A stretch of 64,000 bases of DNA. Source: Tessaracoccus aquimaris. Lineage in GTDB: Bacteria > Actinomycetota > Actinomycetes > Propionibacteriales > Propionibacteriaceae. The notes beneath the pieces are model-generated. The model did no database searches, was not told the DNA's origin, and was given only the letters and a program-made list of their open reading frames with translations. Shown here one piece after another: positions 27,321 through 35,968 of this stretch (the stretch's first letter is position 1; every line of letters starts with the position of its first letter). Location: assembly GCF_001997345.1 (NCBI RefSeq), contig NZ_CP019606.1, positions 992,001 through 1,056,000 of the forward strand, in the 5' to 3' direction. Both the position numbers and the translations under genes were made by a program.

Positions 27321-27475
27321 GGACCCACCTCCTGCGATTTCGGCGACCGAGCCAAGCTTGCCACACGCCGTTGGGCACTCAAGTTTGCCGCTTCGGTGTG
27401 AAGCGACCGGTGCGAATTAAGATACGCTGCGTTTCGTAAGGGTGGCGCCGTGGCCGCCCGGCCGGGAGGAATCAC

Positions 27476-29863
27476 ATGCGCCTCGTCTCGCCCCTCGGGG
27501 ACCTCACCGCAGCCGACCTGACGAGCGTCGGCGGCAAGGCGGCCAACCTCGGCGAACTGCTCGCCGCCGGACTGCCAGTTCCGCCCGGGTTTGCGATCAC
27601 CACCGACGCCTTCCAGCGGGCCACCGAGCGGGCCGGACTCCCCGTGCTGCTGAGCCGCGACGACGCCAGCCCGGCGACGCTGCGGGAGGCCGTCCTGACG
27701 GCCGGGATGCCATCGGAGGTGGGCGCCGCGATCGTCGACGCGTACCGAGGGCTCGGCTCGGGGCGGGTCGCGGTGCGTTCCAGCGCGACGGCCGAGGACC
27801 TGCCTGGCGCCGCCTTCGCTGGGCAGCAGGACACGTTCCTCGGCGTCGAGGGCGAGGACGCCGTGCTTGACGCGGTCGTGCGGTGCTGGGCCTCGCTGTT
27901 CACCGACCGCGCGGTCGCGTACCGGCGCGAGAGGCGCATCTCCGCGGCCGATGTGCGGATGGCCGTCGTGGTGCAGTCGATGGTCGAGGCGGATGTTGCG
28001 GGGGTGATGTTCACCGCGGACCCCGTCACCGGAGATCGGGGCACTACGGTCATCGACGCCGTGGCAGGCCTCGGAGAGGCCCTCGTTTCCGGTGAGGTGG
28101 ACCCGGAGCACCACATCCTCGACGTCTCCGGAAGGCCCGTCGATGGCCCGACGGGTGAGGCGCTGCTCGGCGAGGCCAACCTCGCCAACCTTGCCCTGCA
28201 CGGCAGGCTGATCGCCGATCTCTTCGGCCGTCCGCAGGACATCGAGTGGGCACTCGAGGGTGATCGCCCCTGGATCCTGCAGGCGCGCCCCATGACGGCG
28301 TTGCCTCCGCCGTCGGTCGCGCTGAACCCGATCCAACGCGTCCAGGCGGCGACCCTCACCGAGTATCTGCCGATCCGGCCCTATCCGATGGACGTGACCA
28401 CCAGCGTCGCCCGCGGGGCCGCGCGCATGATGTCGGAGATCGGGCATCGCTACGGCATCGAGGGGATCTTCCGCGACGTGGTGCGCGACGAGGACGGCGT
28501 GGCGGTCGCCATCGTCCCGTCGATGCCGCGCCCGACCCCTCGCGTGCTGCCCGGCGCCTTCCGCGCGCTGCGCAACGCGCGCCGCTTCCGGCCGCAACGG
28601 TGGCGCGACGATCCGCGTCAGGCGGCGTTCCTGGCCGAGATCGACCGGATGGAGGCGCTCGACCTCGCGGCGCTGCCATGGGTCGAACTGTTGGAGGTGC
28701 CCAATCGTGCCCTCCACGCGCAGGACTTCTGCCGGGACCTTCGGATCGACTATTTGCCTCGCGCGGGGGTCTCGCTGCTCCGCGCGGGGGTGGTCGTCAC
28801 GTTGCTCGGGCAGCGTCGCAGGCTTGCGGACCTGCTGGGAGGCGTCCAGACGCGCACCGAGGACGCCAACGACGCCCTGCGCGCGCTGGCCAGGGAGGTG
28901 CGCGAGGAACCGCGACTCGCGGGGATCTGCGACCCGGCGGACCTCGCGGCCGCCCTGGACGGCGACGACGACCTCGCAAGGCTGAGGGGACGCTTCGAGG
29001 CCTACCTGCGCGAGTACGGGCGCCGCGAGACGGTCTCGCCTTTGCTGATCAGCCAGCCGACGCTGGGGGAGTCCCGCGACACCGTTCTTGGCCTGGTGCT
29101 CTCCCTCGCGGACGAACCGGAGCCAGCCACACCGACCAGGTCGGAGGCTGCTCGCGCGGCGCTGCTCAGGCACCCGCTGCTGCGGCTGACCGCCGCCGCC
29201 GAGGCGGTGGGCCGGTGGATCGACGCGGCACGCGAGGCCGTCGCGTTCCGGGAGGACACCCACTTCTACTTCACGGCCGTGCTGCCGCCGCTTCGCCGGT
29301 CGCTGCTGGAGATCGGCGCTCGACTGCGGGCGGTCGGGGTGCTGGACGATCCGTCGGAGGTCTTCCATTTGGTGTGGGAGGAGGTCACGGCGATCCGCGA
29401 CCCGGAGAGTCTTGGCCCGGATGAGGTGCAGGGACTGCGTGACGCGGTCGCGCGCCGGGCGGCCCGTCGCGCGGAGTTGAGGGGCGTGCCGATGATCGAC
29501 ACCCGCCGCGTCTTCCGCGCAGCGGTTCAGGGCGCCATCGCCAGCGGCACCCCGGCGGGAGCTGGCACCGTGACCGCGGTCGCCCGGATCGTGACGGGTT
29601 CCGACGAGTTCGACCGGCTACGCGAGGGCGAGGTCCTGGTGTGCCCCTACACGAACCCGACGTGGACCCCGCTTTTCGCGCGGGCCGCCGCGGTCGTCGT
29701 CGACACCGGATCGATGGCCTCGCACGCGGCGATCGTCGCCCGCGAGTACGGGGTGCCCGCGATCATGGGCACCGGCAACGGCACCGCGACCATCCGTGAC
29801 GGGCAACTCGTCACCGTCGACGGGTCGCAGGGCGTCGTCACGAGCGTGGGCGGCCATGCTTGA
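27476..29863 (+). CDS. PEP/pyruvate-binding phosphotransferase (rifampin phosphotransferase-like)
   Basis: A 795-residue enzyme of the PEP synthase / rifampin phosphotransferase superfamily. The N-terminal ATP-grasp part (1-280) shows VGGKAANLGEL, VRSSATAEDLPGAAFAGQ and VMFTADPVTGD, and ends in ILQARPMT. The middle is divergent and would form the substrate-binding part. The C-terminal swivelling domain has the phospho-accepting histidine in TGSMASHAAIVAREYGVPA, close to the end. Length and order match Rph (ATP, substrate, His domain) better than true PEP synthase, which continues with a TIM barrel. The substrate is not certain. The ATG at 27476 has GGAGGA at 27465-27470. The stop overlaps the TetR start. 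Confidence 0.82.
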   Translation: MRLVSPLGDLTAADLTSVGGKAANLGELLAAGLPVPPGFAITTDAFQRATERAGLPVLLSRDDASPATLREAVLTAGMPSEVGAAIVDAYRGLGSGRVAVRSSATAEDLPGAAFAGQQDTFLGVEGEDAVLDAVVRCWASLFTDRAVAYRRERRISAADVRMAVVVQSMVEADVAGVMFTADPVTGDRGTTVIDAVAGLGEALVSGEVDPEHHILDVSGRPVDGPTGEALLGEANLANLALHGRLIADLFGRPQDIEWALEGDRPWILQARPMTALPPPSVALNPIQRVQAATLTEYLPIRPYPMDVTTSVARGAARMMSEIGHRYGIEGIFRDVVRDEDGVAVAIVPSMPRPTPRVLPGAFRALRNARRFRPQRWRDDPRQAAFLAEIDRMEALDLAALPWVELLEVPNRALHAQDFCRDLRIDYLPRAGVSLLRAGVVVTLLGQRRRLADLLGGVQTRTEDANDALRALAREVREEPRLAGICDPADLAAALDGDDDLARLRGRFEAYLREYGRRETVSPLLISQPTLGESRDTVLGLVLSLADEPEPATPTRSEAARAALLRHPLLRLTAAAEAVGRWIDAAREAVAFREDTHFYFTAVLPPLRRSLLEIGARLRAVGVLDDPSEVFHLVWEEVTAIRDPESLGPDEVQGLRDAVARRAARRAELRGVPMIDTRRVFRAAVQGAIASGTPAGAGTVTAVARIVTGSDEFDRLREGEVLVCPYTNPTWTPLFARAAAVVVDTGSMASHAAIVAREYGVPAIMGTGNGTATIRDGQLVTVDGSQGVVTSVGGHA

Positions 29864-30446
29864 CGCGGCCCCGCAGCGGAGGCGCGGCGAGGCCCTGCTC
29901 GCGGCGATCCGCGCCGCGACGCTCGACGAGTTGGGCGAGCACGGCTACGCGGCCCTGACCATGGAGGCCGTCGCCCGCCGGGCGGGCGCGAGCAAAGCGT
30001 CGCTGTACCGCAGGTGGCCGAGTCGGGCCGACCTCGTGATCGACTGCGTGCGCCACATCGCGCCCGCGCCCGCCGATCTGCCAGACACCGGCGAACTGCG
30101 GGGCGACCTGGTTTCCGCGCTCACCCTGGTCGCACGGGCGCTCGACGGCGTCGCTGGGGAGGCCATGCGCGGGCTGCTGGCCGAGGCGCTCCCCGACGTC
30201 GACCGGTTGCGCCAACTGCGCGCCACCACCAGCGGCCGGCACGCGGCGCTGATGCGGGAGGTGGTCGGCCGGGCCGTCTCGCGCGGGGAGGCACCACCTG
30301 AGGCCCTGGCGCCGTTGCGGCTCGAGGTCGGGGTGGCCCTGCTGCGGCACCGGTTCCTGTTCGATGGCGGGCCGCTGCCGCCCGAACTGGTCGGCGAGAT
30401 CGTCGACGACGTCCTGCTGCCTCTCTACCTGTCCCGGGAGGGGTGA
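29856..30446 (+). CDS. TetR/AcrR family transcriptional regulator
   Basis: A 196-residue TetR regulator. The N-terminal helix-turn-helix is clear: TMEAVARRAGASKASLYRRWPSR near residues 35-57. The C-terminal ligand-binding part is of the TetR_C type with GALRGDL-like start (GELRGDLV near 80). The ATG at 29856 lies inside the end of the Rph-like gene (ATGCTTGA), so the two are co-translated. That makes this the likely local regulator of the upstream enzyme gene. The ligand is unknown. Confidence 0.9.
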   Translation: MLDAAPQRRRGEALLAAIRAATLDELGEHGYAALTMEAVARRAGASKASLYRRWPSRADLVIDCVRHIAPAPADLPDTGELRGDLVSALTLVARALDGVAGEAMRGLLAEALPDVDRLRQLRATTSGRHAALMREVVGRAVSRGEAPPEALAPLRLEVGVALLRHRFLFDGGPLPPELVGEIVDDVLLPLYLSREG

Positions 30447-30471
30447 GCGCACCGTCGGCCAGAATGCGACC

Positions 30472-30861
30472 ATGAGCGCGCGACCCGACGGCAAACCTGA
30501 TGGCCTGGACGCCCGCACGGTGCTTCGCGGCGTGGTCCTCACGGTGCGCTTCGTCCTGGAACTCGCGATGCTGGCGGGCGTCGCCACGGTCGTGACGAGG
30601 CTGCTACCCGGCGCCTGGGGCTGGGTCGCCGCCGCCGTCTCGGTGGTCGCCGTCGCGACGCTGTGGGGCCTGCTGCTCTCGCCCAAGGCCAAGGTCGTGC
30701 TTCCCGCCTGGGGCAGGCTGGCACTCGAGGCTGTGCTGTTCGTCGGCACCGGGATCGCACTGGCGGTGCTCGGGATGCCCGTCGTCGGCCTGACGGGGGT
30801 TGGCGTGTGGGCCCTCCACAGGGTCGCGCTGGCGCTGCTGGAACAGCGGCGCGACCACTAG
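30472..30861 (+). CDS. YrdB family (DUF2568) membrane protein
   Basis: A 129-residue protein with four hydrophobic segments (about 23-42, 48-68, 82-100, 104-120) and the family phrase VRFVLELAMLAG. YrdB/DUF2568 proteins are small integral membrane proteins of unknown role. The ATG at 30472 lies 25 bases past the TetR gene and may be part of the same transcript. Confidence 0.8.
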   Translation: MSARPDGKPDGLDARTVLRGVVLTVRFVLELAMLAGVATVVTRLLPGAWGWVAAAVSVVAVATLWGLLLSPKAKVVLPAWGRLALEAVLFVGTGIALAVLGMPVVGLTGVGVWALHRVALALLEQRRDH

Positions 30862-30972
30862 GGTCTGACTACAACGCCAGACACGTCGGGATCGTCCGCA
30901 ATTAATAGATCAATTCGGTGCACGCCGCGCGACGTCGCCCCAACGAACCGGCACCGGCCGAGAGGAGATTCA

Positions 30973-31545
30973 GTGCCCGCGACCTTCCTGATCGCCGACA
31001 CCCACCTCGGCCACGACATGGTCGCGCGCCTTCGCGGGTTCGCCGACGCCGTCGAGCACGACGACCGGCTCGCAGAACGCTGGCACCGGCAGGTGGGGCC
31101 CGAGGATCACGTCTGGCTGCTCGGTGACGTCGCGATGGGGGACAGGCGAGCGCATCTGCGCTGGATCGCCACCTGGCCCGGCGTCAAGCACCTGGTGCTC
31201 GGCAACCACGATCGCCCTCACCCGCTGCACCGCAACGCCCACGCACACCTCGGCCCATACGAGGAGGCCTTCGAGAGCGTCCAGTTGGCCGCGAAGCTGA
31301 GGCATCCGGGGCTGAGCCTGCTGCTTTCGCACTTCCCGTACGACGGCGACCACACGGAGGAGGAGAGGCACAGCCAGTGGCGGCTCCGCGACCTCGGCAC
31401 GCCCCTGATCCACGGCCACACCCACTCCACCGAGGTCGTCACGCAGAGCGCCGCCGGAACCCCGCAGATCTGCGTCTCCCTCGACGCCTGGCCGACCCGC
31501 TTCCCGACCCTTGCCGAGTGCTCGGAGTTGGCCTCCGGAAGGTAG
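30973..31545 (+). CDS. Calcineurin-like metallophosphoesterase
   Basis: A 190-residue metallophosphoesterase with all metal-binding motifs of the family: IADTHLGH at residues 7-14, LLGDVA near 50, LGNHDR near 77, LLSHFPYDG and IHGHTHS. It resembles the small single-domain phage- and bacteria-encoded phosphoesterases. The GTG at 30973 has GAGGAG at 30962-30967. The substrate (cyclic nucleotide, phosphoester or nucleic acid end) cannot be told from sequence. Confidence 0.88.
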   Translation: MPATFLIADTHLGHDMVARLRGFADAVEHDDRLAERWHRQVGPEDHVWLLGDVAMGDRRAHLRWIATWPGVKHLVLGNHDRPHPLHRNAHAHLGPYEEAFESVQLAAKLRHPGLSLLLSHFPYDGDHTEEERHSQWRLRDLGTPLIHGHTHSTEVVTQSAAGTPQICVSLDAWPTRFPTLAECSELASGR

Positions 31546-31614
31546 TGGGCTAGCCAGGACGTGCATGACGGCGAGGCGGTGGTGAGGAACCAGACCGGTC
31601 ACCGTCCCTAACAC

Positions 31615-31929
31615 TCAGATCCAGGTGAGGGCGAAGAGCGCGATCATCACGAGGATGTGGATCACGGCGATGAAACCCGCCGGGAGGCGCCGAGTGAACC
31701 AAACCGTTGCAGCGGCCACCACGACACTGACAGCGATGACAAGCACTCCCACGGCAATGCTCACTCCGCCAGGGTTCGGGACCTCGGCACTTGGGAAGAA
31801 GCGAGTCGAGAAGACCACCTGGATGTAGAGGAAGAACGCCCACAGTGAGGCGATGGCGATGGAGACCACGATCTTGATGTTCCTCGCGGTCCGCGCATCC
31901 ATCGGGTCGAAGTCGAGCGGATCGATCAT
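31615..31929 (-). CDS. Small membrane protein, three predicted spans
   Basis: A 104-residue hypothetical protein with three hydrophobic helices (about 18-37, 55-75, 83-103). The ATG at 31929 has AGGAGCGG in front, which supports a real gene. No family is recognised. It lies on the opposite strand from its neighbours at the start of a slightly less GC-rich patch. Confidence 0.65.
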   Translation of the reverse strand: MIDPLDFDPMDARTARNIKIVVSIAIASLWAFFLYIQVVFSTRFFPSAEVPNPGGVSIAVGVLVIAVSVVVAAATVWFTRRLPAGFIAVIHILVMIALFALTWI

Positions 31930-32287
31930 CGGTTCACCGCTCCTTCCCCCGGTCGCGTCCTGCCATGTGCTTGAGACTTTAGCGTCGGCGGGCTGTAGGC
32001 CGTTGACTACGGCGCGAGAACGATCTGGTCACTGCGACTTCCCCCGGAGTCGAGGCGGCCCACTGACTGGCGGGTCCGGGATCGGGGATGTCCGGTAGCC
32101 GGTTGACGGGTGCTGAGCCTCGGTCGCGAGGTTGGACCTCCTTTGGGACTGTGAGGTTGTGGTGGAAGCGGCACGATCTTCGCTTCCTCCCAGCCTGCAA
32201 CTGTCCGGACCGTTCTTGACACTTGGTGTCACGCTCAACGTTCCCCATGATCTTTACAGTGGAAACTTACCGCTGTATGGTTACCGC
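31930..32287. other. Intergenic region between divergent genes
   Basis: About 360 bases between the small membrane-protein gene (leftward) and the TetR gene (rightward). No convincing coding potential was seen. The right part holds the candidate operator and promoter elements listed separately; the left part shows nothing recognisable. Confidence 0.6.
32216..32277 (+). promoter_or_regulatory. Candidate operator/promoter of the TetR-hydrolase cassette
   Basis: Just upstream of the TetR start (32288) are TTGACA (32216-32221), a perfect palindrome GACACTTGGTGTC (32219-32231), and a second inverted repeat with arms TACAG (32255-32259) and CTGTA (32273-32277). Autoregulation by the adjacent TetR protein is common and would use such a site. 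No good -10 hexamer at correct spacing from TTGACA was found, so the promoter call is weak. Confidence 0.4.
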
Positions 32288-32887
32288 GTGGATACCTACC
32301 ATCACGGAAACCTCCGTCGCGCGGCGCTCGATCGGGCGCTGAAGGTCGTGGCAGAGCGCGGGCCGCAAGCATTGAGCTTGCGGGAGATCGCGGCCGACCT
32401 TGGCGTGAGTCACACTGCGCCGCGCCATCACTTCGGCTCGATCAAGGGGTTGCTCACCGCGATCGCCGCGGAGGGGTTCGACATGCTGAGGGGCCGGCTC
32501 GTCGCTCTCCGCGAGGCGGGGGCGCCGTTCCTCGAGTTCGGTGTTGCCTACGTCGAGTTCGCGACGGAGAACCCTGCCCACTTCACGGTCATGTTCCAGC
32601 CGACGCTCACCGACCCGAACGACTCATCGCTTACTGAGGCGTCGCAGGGGGCGTTCAACGAACTCCGCGCCGGAGTCGCGGCGATTGCCCCGCAGAGCAC
32701 CACGGAGCTCGCGGCGGCCCTCGTCACCGCCTCCTGGTCGATGATGCACGGCCTTGCGACGCTCGATCTGACAGGCAATCTCGCGCGCTCGCAGATTCGA
32801 GAGCTCCTCGGCCTGTCCGACATTGCGGACATCGCGCGCTGCGCGGGCGGGCTTCTCGGCGGCTCGCAGGGCGGGTCATCGTCATGA
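32288..32887 (+). CDS. TetR/AcrR family transcriptional regulator
   Basis: A 199-residue TetR regulator beginning VDTYHHGNLRRAALD, a common TetR opening. The helix-turn-helix is SLREIAADLGVSHTAPRHHFGSI near residues 33-55, and the C-terminal domain is of the WHG (TetR_C_13/33) type. GTG at 32288 was chosen because the conserved N-terminus starts there. The stop overlaps the ATG of the hydrolase gene (ATGA), so it heads a three-gene cassette (regulator, hydrolase, small membrane protein). Confidence 0.88.
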   Translation: MDTYHHGNLRRAALDRALKVVAERGPQALSLREIAADLGVSHTAPRHHFGSIKGLLTAIAAEGFDMLRGRLVALREAGAPFLEFGVAYVEFATENPAHFTVMFQPTLTDPNDSSLTEASQGAFNELRAGVAAIAPQSTTELAAALVTASWSMMHGLATLDLTGNLARSQIRELLGLSDIADIARCAGGLLGGSQGGSSS

Positions 32888-33957
32888 CGCGCCTCACGGT
32901 GAAGGGTGTGTTGGCGGGTGTCGCCGCCTTCACCGTGACGACGATCGCGACGATCGCCGCCACGACGCTGGCGACCGGAGGTGAACCGGCGGCACGCCTG
33001 GCGCCGCTGCAGCCCGCCTCGGGCGTCGAGCCGCCGGAGTCAGGTCCCGTGGCCACCACCCGCAGCGATCTCACGTTTCCGGTCGACGGTGGCAAAGCGG
33101 GAGCGGTCCTCGTGGAACCGGAGGGCGGTGCCGAAGTGGGAGTGGTGATCGTCGCCGGCGCGGGAGGTTCCGGCCGCGGGGACCTGCTCGCCCTGGCGGA
33201 GCAGTTCGCCGAGCACGGCGTCGCAGCCCTCACGTATGACAAGCGTGCGGACGGATACACGTTCTTCCGACGCGACTACCCCCAACTGGCAGACGATGTC
33301 ATCGCCGCCGCCGCGGCGATGCGCGCCTCTACCGGGATCGACCGAATCGGAGCGCTGGGAATCAGCGAAGGTGGCTGGGTCATCAGTGACGCAGCCGCCC
33401 GCCCGAGCACACCGCTGGCGTTCACCGTCCTGGCATCCGCTCCGGTGGTCACCCCTGGAGAGCAGTCCGCGTGGATCGTCGACAGCAGGCTTCAGGCGTC
33501 ACCCGCATGGGTCCGACTCGCCCTGGCCACCATCAACGGGCAAGGCCGGTTCCTCATGGACTACTTCGACTTCGACATCCGCCCGCGACTGGCTGCCGCC
33601 CACACCCCGGTGATGGCGATCTGGGGGGCCGAGGACGCCATCGTCCCGATCAACGAGGCATACCGTCGCCTCGACGCTGCCCTCGACGGGGTGCTTGTCG
33701 CACGCATCTTTCCCGGACTCGGCCACGATATGTCGGCGGACGTGGACGTCTGGCTTCCTGCGGTAGCGGCATGGATCAGACAACCTGACGGCGCGGGCCT
33801 CAGTGGAGTCGGGCCCTCCTCCGATCTCGGTGTTGCGCCGATTCCGCCTCCTCGATGGTATTCGGACCCGCGCCTTCACCTGGCGGTCGCGATCCTGGCC
33901 ACCATCACGACCGTGGTGACCATCACGCACCGGACAAGCGCAAGCCAAACACGATGA
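32884..33957 (+). CDS. Membrane-anchored alpha/beta hydrolase
   Basis: A 357-residue protein with an N-terminal hydrophobic anchor or signal (about 8-32), an alpha/beta hydrolase domain (about 65-300) and one C-terminal membrane segment (about 330-350). The triad can be read as Ser in GISEGG, Asp in GAEDAIVP and His in GLGHDMS. The domain is of the dienelactone hydrolase/acyl-peptidase-like type with VIVAGAGGSGRGD near the oxyanion region. It starts within the TetR stop codon. The substrate is unknown; context suggests a regulated detoxification or lipid-modifying role, which is speculation. Confidence 0.8.
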   Translation: MTRLTVKGVLAGVAAFTVTTIATIAATTLATGGEPAARLAPLQPASGVEPPESGPVATTRSDLTFPVDGGKAGAVLVEPEGGAEVGVVIVAGAGGSGRGDLLALAEQFAEHGVAALTYDKRADGYTFFRRDYPQLADDVIAAAAAMRASTGIDRIGALGISEGGWVISDAAARPSTPLAFTVLASAPVVTPGEQSAWIVDSRLQASPAWVRLALATINGQGRFLMDYFDFDIRPRLAAAHTPVMAIWGAEDAIVPINEAYRRLDAALDGVLVARIFPGLGHDMSADVDVWLPAVAAWIRQPDGAGLSGVGPSSDLGVAPIPPPRWYSDPRLHLAVAILATITTVVTITHRTSASQTR

Positions 33958-33976
33958 ACGACAAAGGGGTAACACG

Positions 33977-34384
33977 ATGAGCACTTCCCAGACAATCACC
34001 GCCGGTGTGGTTCTGCTGACGGTGATCGGAATCGCCTACGGCGGAAGCTTCCTGCTGCGGGTGCTGAGCCGAACCGTGCCGGCCAACGACCTTCAACGCT
34101 CGTACTTCCGGGCTGGTCACGCCCACGCCGGTGTGCTCGTGATCCTGGGGCTCGTTGTCATGCTGCTGATGGCAGTGGCCGGGGTGACCGGGCTGTTCGC
34201 CACCCTCTCCATGGGAGTGCTGTGGGCGGCGATCCTGATGCCAGCGGGGTTCTTCCTCAGCGTCGTCGGGCGCGACCCCGAGAAGCCCAACGGCCTTCGC
34301 TACCTCATCTACGCCGGAGGACTCGTGCTCGTCGTCGGCGTCGGGTCCGCCGGTATCGGCCTCATCGCGGCCGGTATCGCCTGA
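33977..34384 (+). CDS. Small membrane protein, four predicted spans
   Basis: A 135-residue integral membrane protein with four hydrophobic segments (about 7-28, 46-70, 75-95, 107-133) and a conserved-looking FRAGHAHAGVL motif near residue 44. The ATG at 33977 is preceded by AAAGGGG. It follows the hydrolase gene by 19 bases and completes the TetR cassette. HAHAGVL-containing proteins of this size occur in many actinobacteria, but no function is known. Confidence 0.75.
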   Translation: MSTSQTITAGVVLLTVIGIAYGGSFLLRVLSRTVPANDLQRSYFRAGHAHAGVLVILGLVVMLLMAVAGVTGLFATLSMGVLWAAILMPAGFFLSVVGRDPEKPNGLRYLIYAGGLVLVVGVGSAGIGLIAAGIA

Positions 34385-34440
34385 GACCCACACGCCAGCA
34401 ACGCGCCAGGTCGACGCGTCGGTGGGTGTCGTGGATTTGA

Positions 34441-34869
34441 TTAGCAGGTGGTCGTCGGGGCGGAGGCCGCTCTGGCTGCGCGCCTACCCCCGACGGAGCC
34501 CGCGAGCGCGACGATCCCTGCCAGCAGGAGGAACGCGGCTCCCGCCCATGCGGCGATGAGCGGGTGACTCGAATCGCCGATGCCCACCAGGAAGGCTGCG
34601 GGTGCGGCCAGGAACACGACGCCGGGCCAGATCATCGAAGTATCACGGGCCATGTCGAAGGCGATGCCCACGCATCCAGCCAAGGCGAACAGCCAAGCGA
34701 TCGCAGGCTCGAGGAAGCCAGAGACCCCAGCGGAGGTCCAAGACATCGGTATCCATACCTCGCCTGCGGGGGTGCTCGCGTAGCTCGCTAGCTCCCATGT
34801 TGAGGCGATACCGATCACCAGCGCCATCAGTCCAAGAGCTAATGCGACAAGCTTGGCTAAGTCGGTCAT
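34441..34869 (-). CDS. Small membrane protein, four predicted spans
   Basis: A 142-residue hypothetical membrane protein. The start at 34869 is preferred because AGGAAGG stands in front and the upstream in-frame extension is arginine-rich and non-membrane. Four hydrophobic segments are visible (about 6-25, 53-70, 80-98, 106-128). It has a very hydrophobic, Ala-rich composition and no recognised domain. Confidence 0.65.
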   Translation of the reverse strand: MTDLAKLVALALGLMALVIGIASTWELASYASTPAGEVWIPMSWTSAGVSGFLEPAIAWLFALAGCVGIAFDMARDTSMIWPGVVFLAAPAAFLVGIGDSSHPLIAAWAGAAFLLLAGIVALAGSVGGRRAARAASAPTTTC

Positions 34870-35284
34870 GAGCGCGCCTTCCTGGGAGACCGGGTGCCTT
34901 AGGCTAGCCAGCCGCCTATTGACCAACCGTGTCACCTGGGAAGTCCGCAGCAAACGTGCACGAGTCTTGATCACCAACCCGGGCTTGAATAGAGGCAGCA
35001 TCTGCGGCAGCGGCCACCCGATCAACCATTGGGGGTGTGCCAGTGCCCGTCTGGTGTGACTCGTCAACCCGACTTCTGTTCGTTGGGACGCCGGTTGCGT
35101 CAGTGAACAGGGCTGGAGGGCCCTCGGGGACTCGGTTCTCCAGCGAGCGCTCCGCACATCCGCCCCACAGGCAGGCGTCAACTGGGACGTAAACGCGTGC
35201 AGACACGTGGGGAACGAAACGCGGATAGGCGTTGGCGCCTAGCCAGGAGCGTTCGAAACGGCATCCGGCTGGGGCAGATGCTAC
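34870..35284. other. Gene-poor region on the 3' side of tRNA-Val
   Basis: About 415 bases between a small membrane-protein gene and the 3' end of tRNA-Val. No credible gene was found. One long minus-strand frame runs out of the tRNA and has the usual nonsense start of such read-throughs. No copy of the tRNA 3' end (attachment-site duplicate) and no integrase were seen. Confidence 0.6.
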
Positions 35285-35361
35285 TGGTGGGCGCAGAGGG
35301 ACTCGAACCCCCGACATCTTGCTTGTAAGGCAAGCGCTCTAACCAACTGAGCTATGCGCCC
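35285..35361 (-). tRNA. tRNA-Val (UAC anticodon)
   Basis: A complete cloverleaf on the minus strand. The acceptor GGGCGCA pairs with TGCGCCC, the D arm is GCTC...GAGC, the anticodon stem CTTGC/GCAAG holds the loop CTTACAA with anticodon TAC, and the T arm contains TTCGAGT. The 3' CCA is encoded (35285-35287). It reads GUA valine codons. Confidence 0.96.
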
Positions 35362-35384
35362 GCGGGCTAGACAAGGCTAGCCAC

Positions 35385-35421
35385 ATCCGCGCCGCCGGGC
35401 TAGTCGTCGGGCGGCGCGGAT
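35385..35421 (-). terminator. Terminator after yqeY
   Basis: A perfect 12-bp inverted repeat (35385-35396 and 35410-35421) with a 13-base loop lies four bases past the yqeY stop on the minus strand, ahead of tRNA-Val. It lacks a long U tract. Confidence 0.65.
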
Positions 35422-35425
35422 CCGT

Positions 35426-35884
35426 CTACTGGGCGAGGCGCTGGCGCACCAGCGCCGCGATCTCCTTGCCCTCCGCGCGACCGTCGGCCTTCGCGGCGAC
35501 GGCCTTGACCAGTCCGCCCATCTGCTTCATCGTGGCGGGCTCGTCCAACTCGGCGAACGCCTCGTCGACCAGGGCCGAGAGTTCGTCGGCGGTCAGGGGA
35601 GCGGGGAGGTACGCGGAGATGATCTCGGCCTCCGCTGTCTCCTTCTCCGCCAGTTCCGGGCGACCCGCGCTCGCGTAGGTCTCCGCCGAATCGCGCCTCT
35701 TGCGCAACTCCTGGTTAATGACGTCCAGTTCCTGCGCGTCCGTCAGTTCGCGGGGCGCGTCGCCGGCGACCTCCTCGACGTGGATCGCGGCCAGCAGCGA
35801 GCGGATCGTCGTCTTCGCCGCCTCGTCCTTGGCGCGCATCGCGGCCGCCAGGTCCTGCTTCAGGCGGGTCTTGCTTGCTCCCAT
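35426..35884 (-). CDS. GatB/YqeY domain-containing protein
   Basis: A 152-residue YqeY protein, which resembles the tRNA-binding tail domain of amidotransferase subunit GatB. Recognisable features are [14 protein letters not shown] near the start, the central LRKRRDSAE and AEIISAYLP, and the end [12 protein letters not shown]. The ATG at 35884 has AGGAAGGTG in front; an upstream ATG was rejected. The biochemical role is unsettled (possibly linked to mischarged tRNA handling). It is divergent from prfB. Confidence 0.9.
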   Translation of the reverse strand: MGASKTRLKQDLAAAMRAKDEAAKTTIRSLLAAIHVEEVAGDAPRELTDAQELDVINQELRKRRDSAETYASAGRPELAEKETAEAEIISAYLPAPLTADELSALVDEAFAELDEPATMKQMGGLVKAVAAKADGRAEGKEIAALVRQRLAQ

Positions 35885-35968
35885 GTGGGCACCTTCCTCT
35901 TCGCCCCATTGTCGCACCGACGCGCGCGGACTCGGGAGACGGCGCCGACGGCGCTAAGATCGTGGATT

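Noticed and set aside
27321..27475. Rifampin-associated element upstream of the Rph-like gene
   Set aside because: AAGTTTGCCGCTT and AAGCTTGCC look vaguely similar, but the required inverted CTTGC...GCAAG arrangement is absent.
30973..31545. Prophage remnant suggested by a phage-like metallophosphoesterase
   Set aside because: No other phage gene lies nearby and such phosphoesterases are common in chromosomes.
34916..35317. A 133-residue minus-strand frame starting in tRNA-Val (opening SGVRVPLRPP)
   Set aside because: That opening is the well-known artefact from translating a tRNA T arm. There is no ribosome site and the frame overlaps the tRNA.
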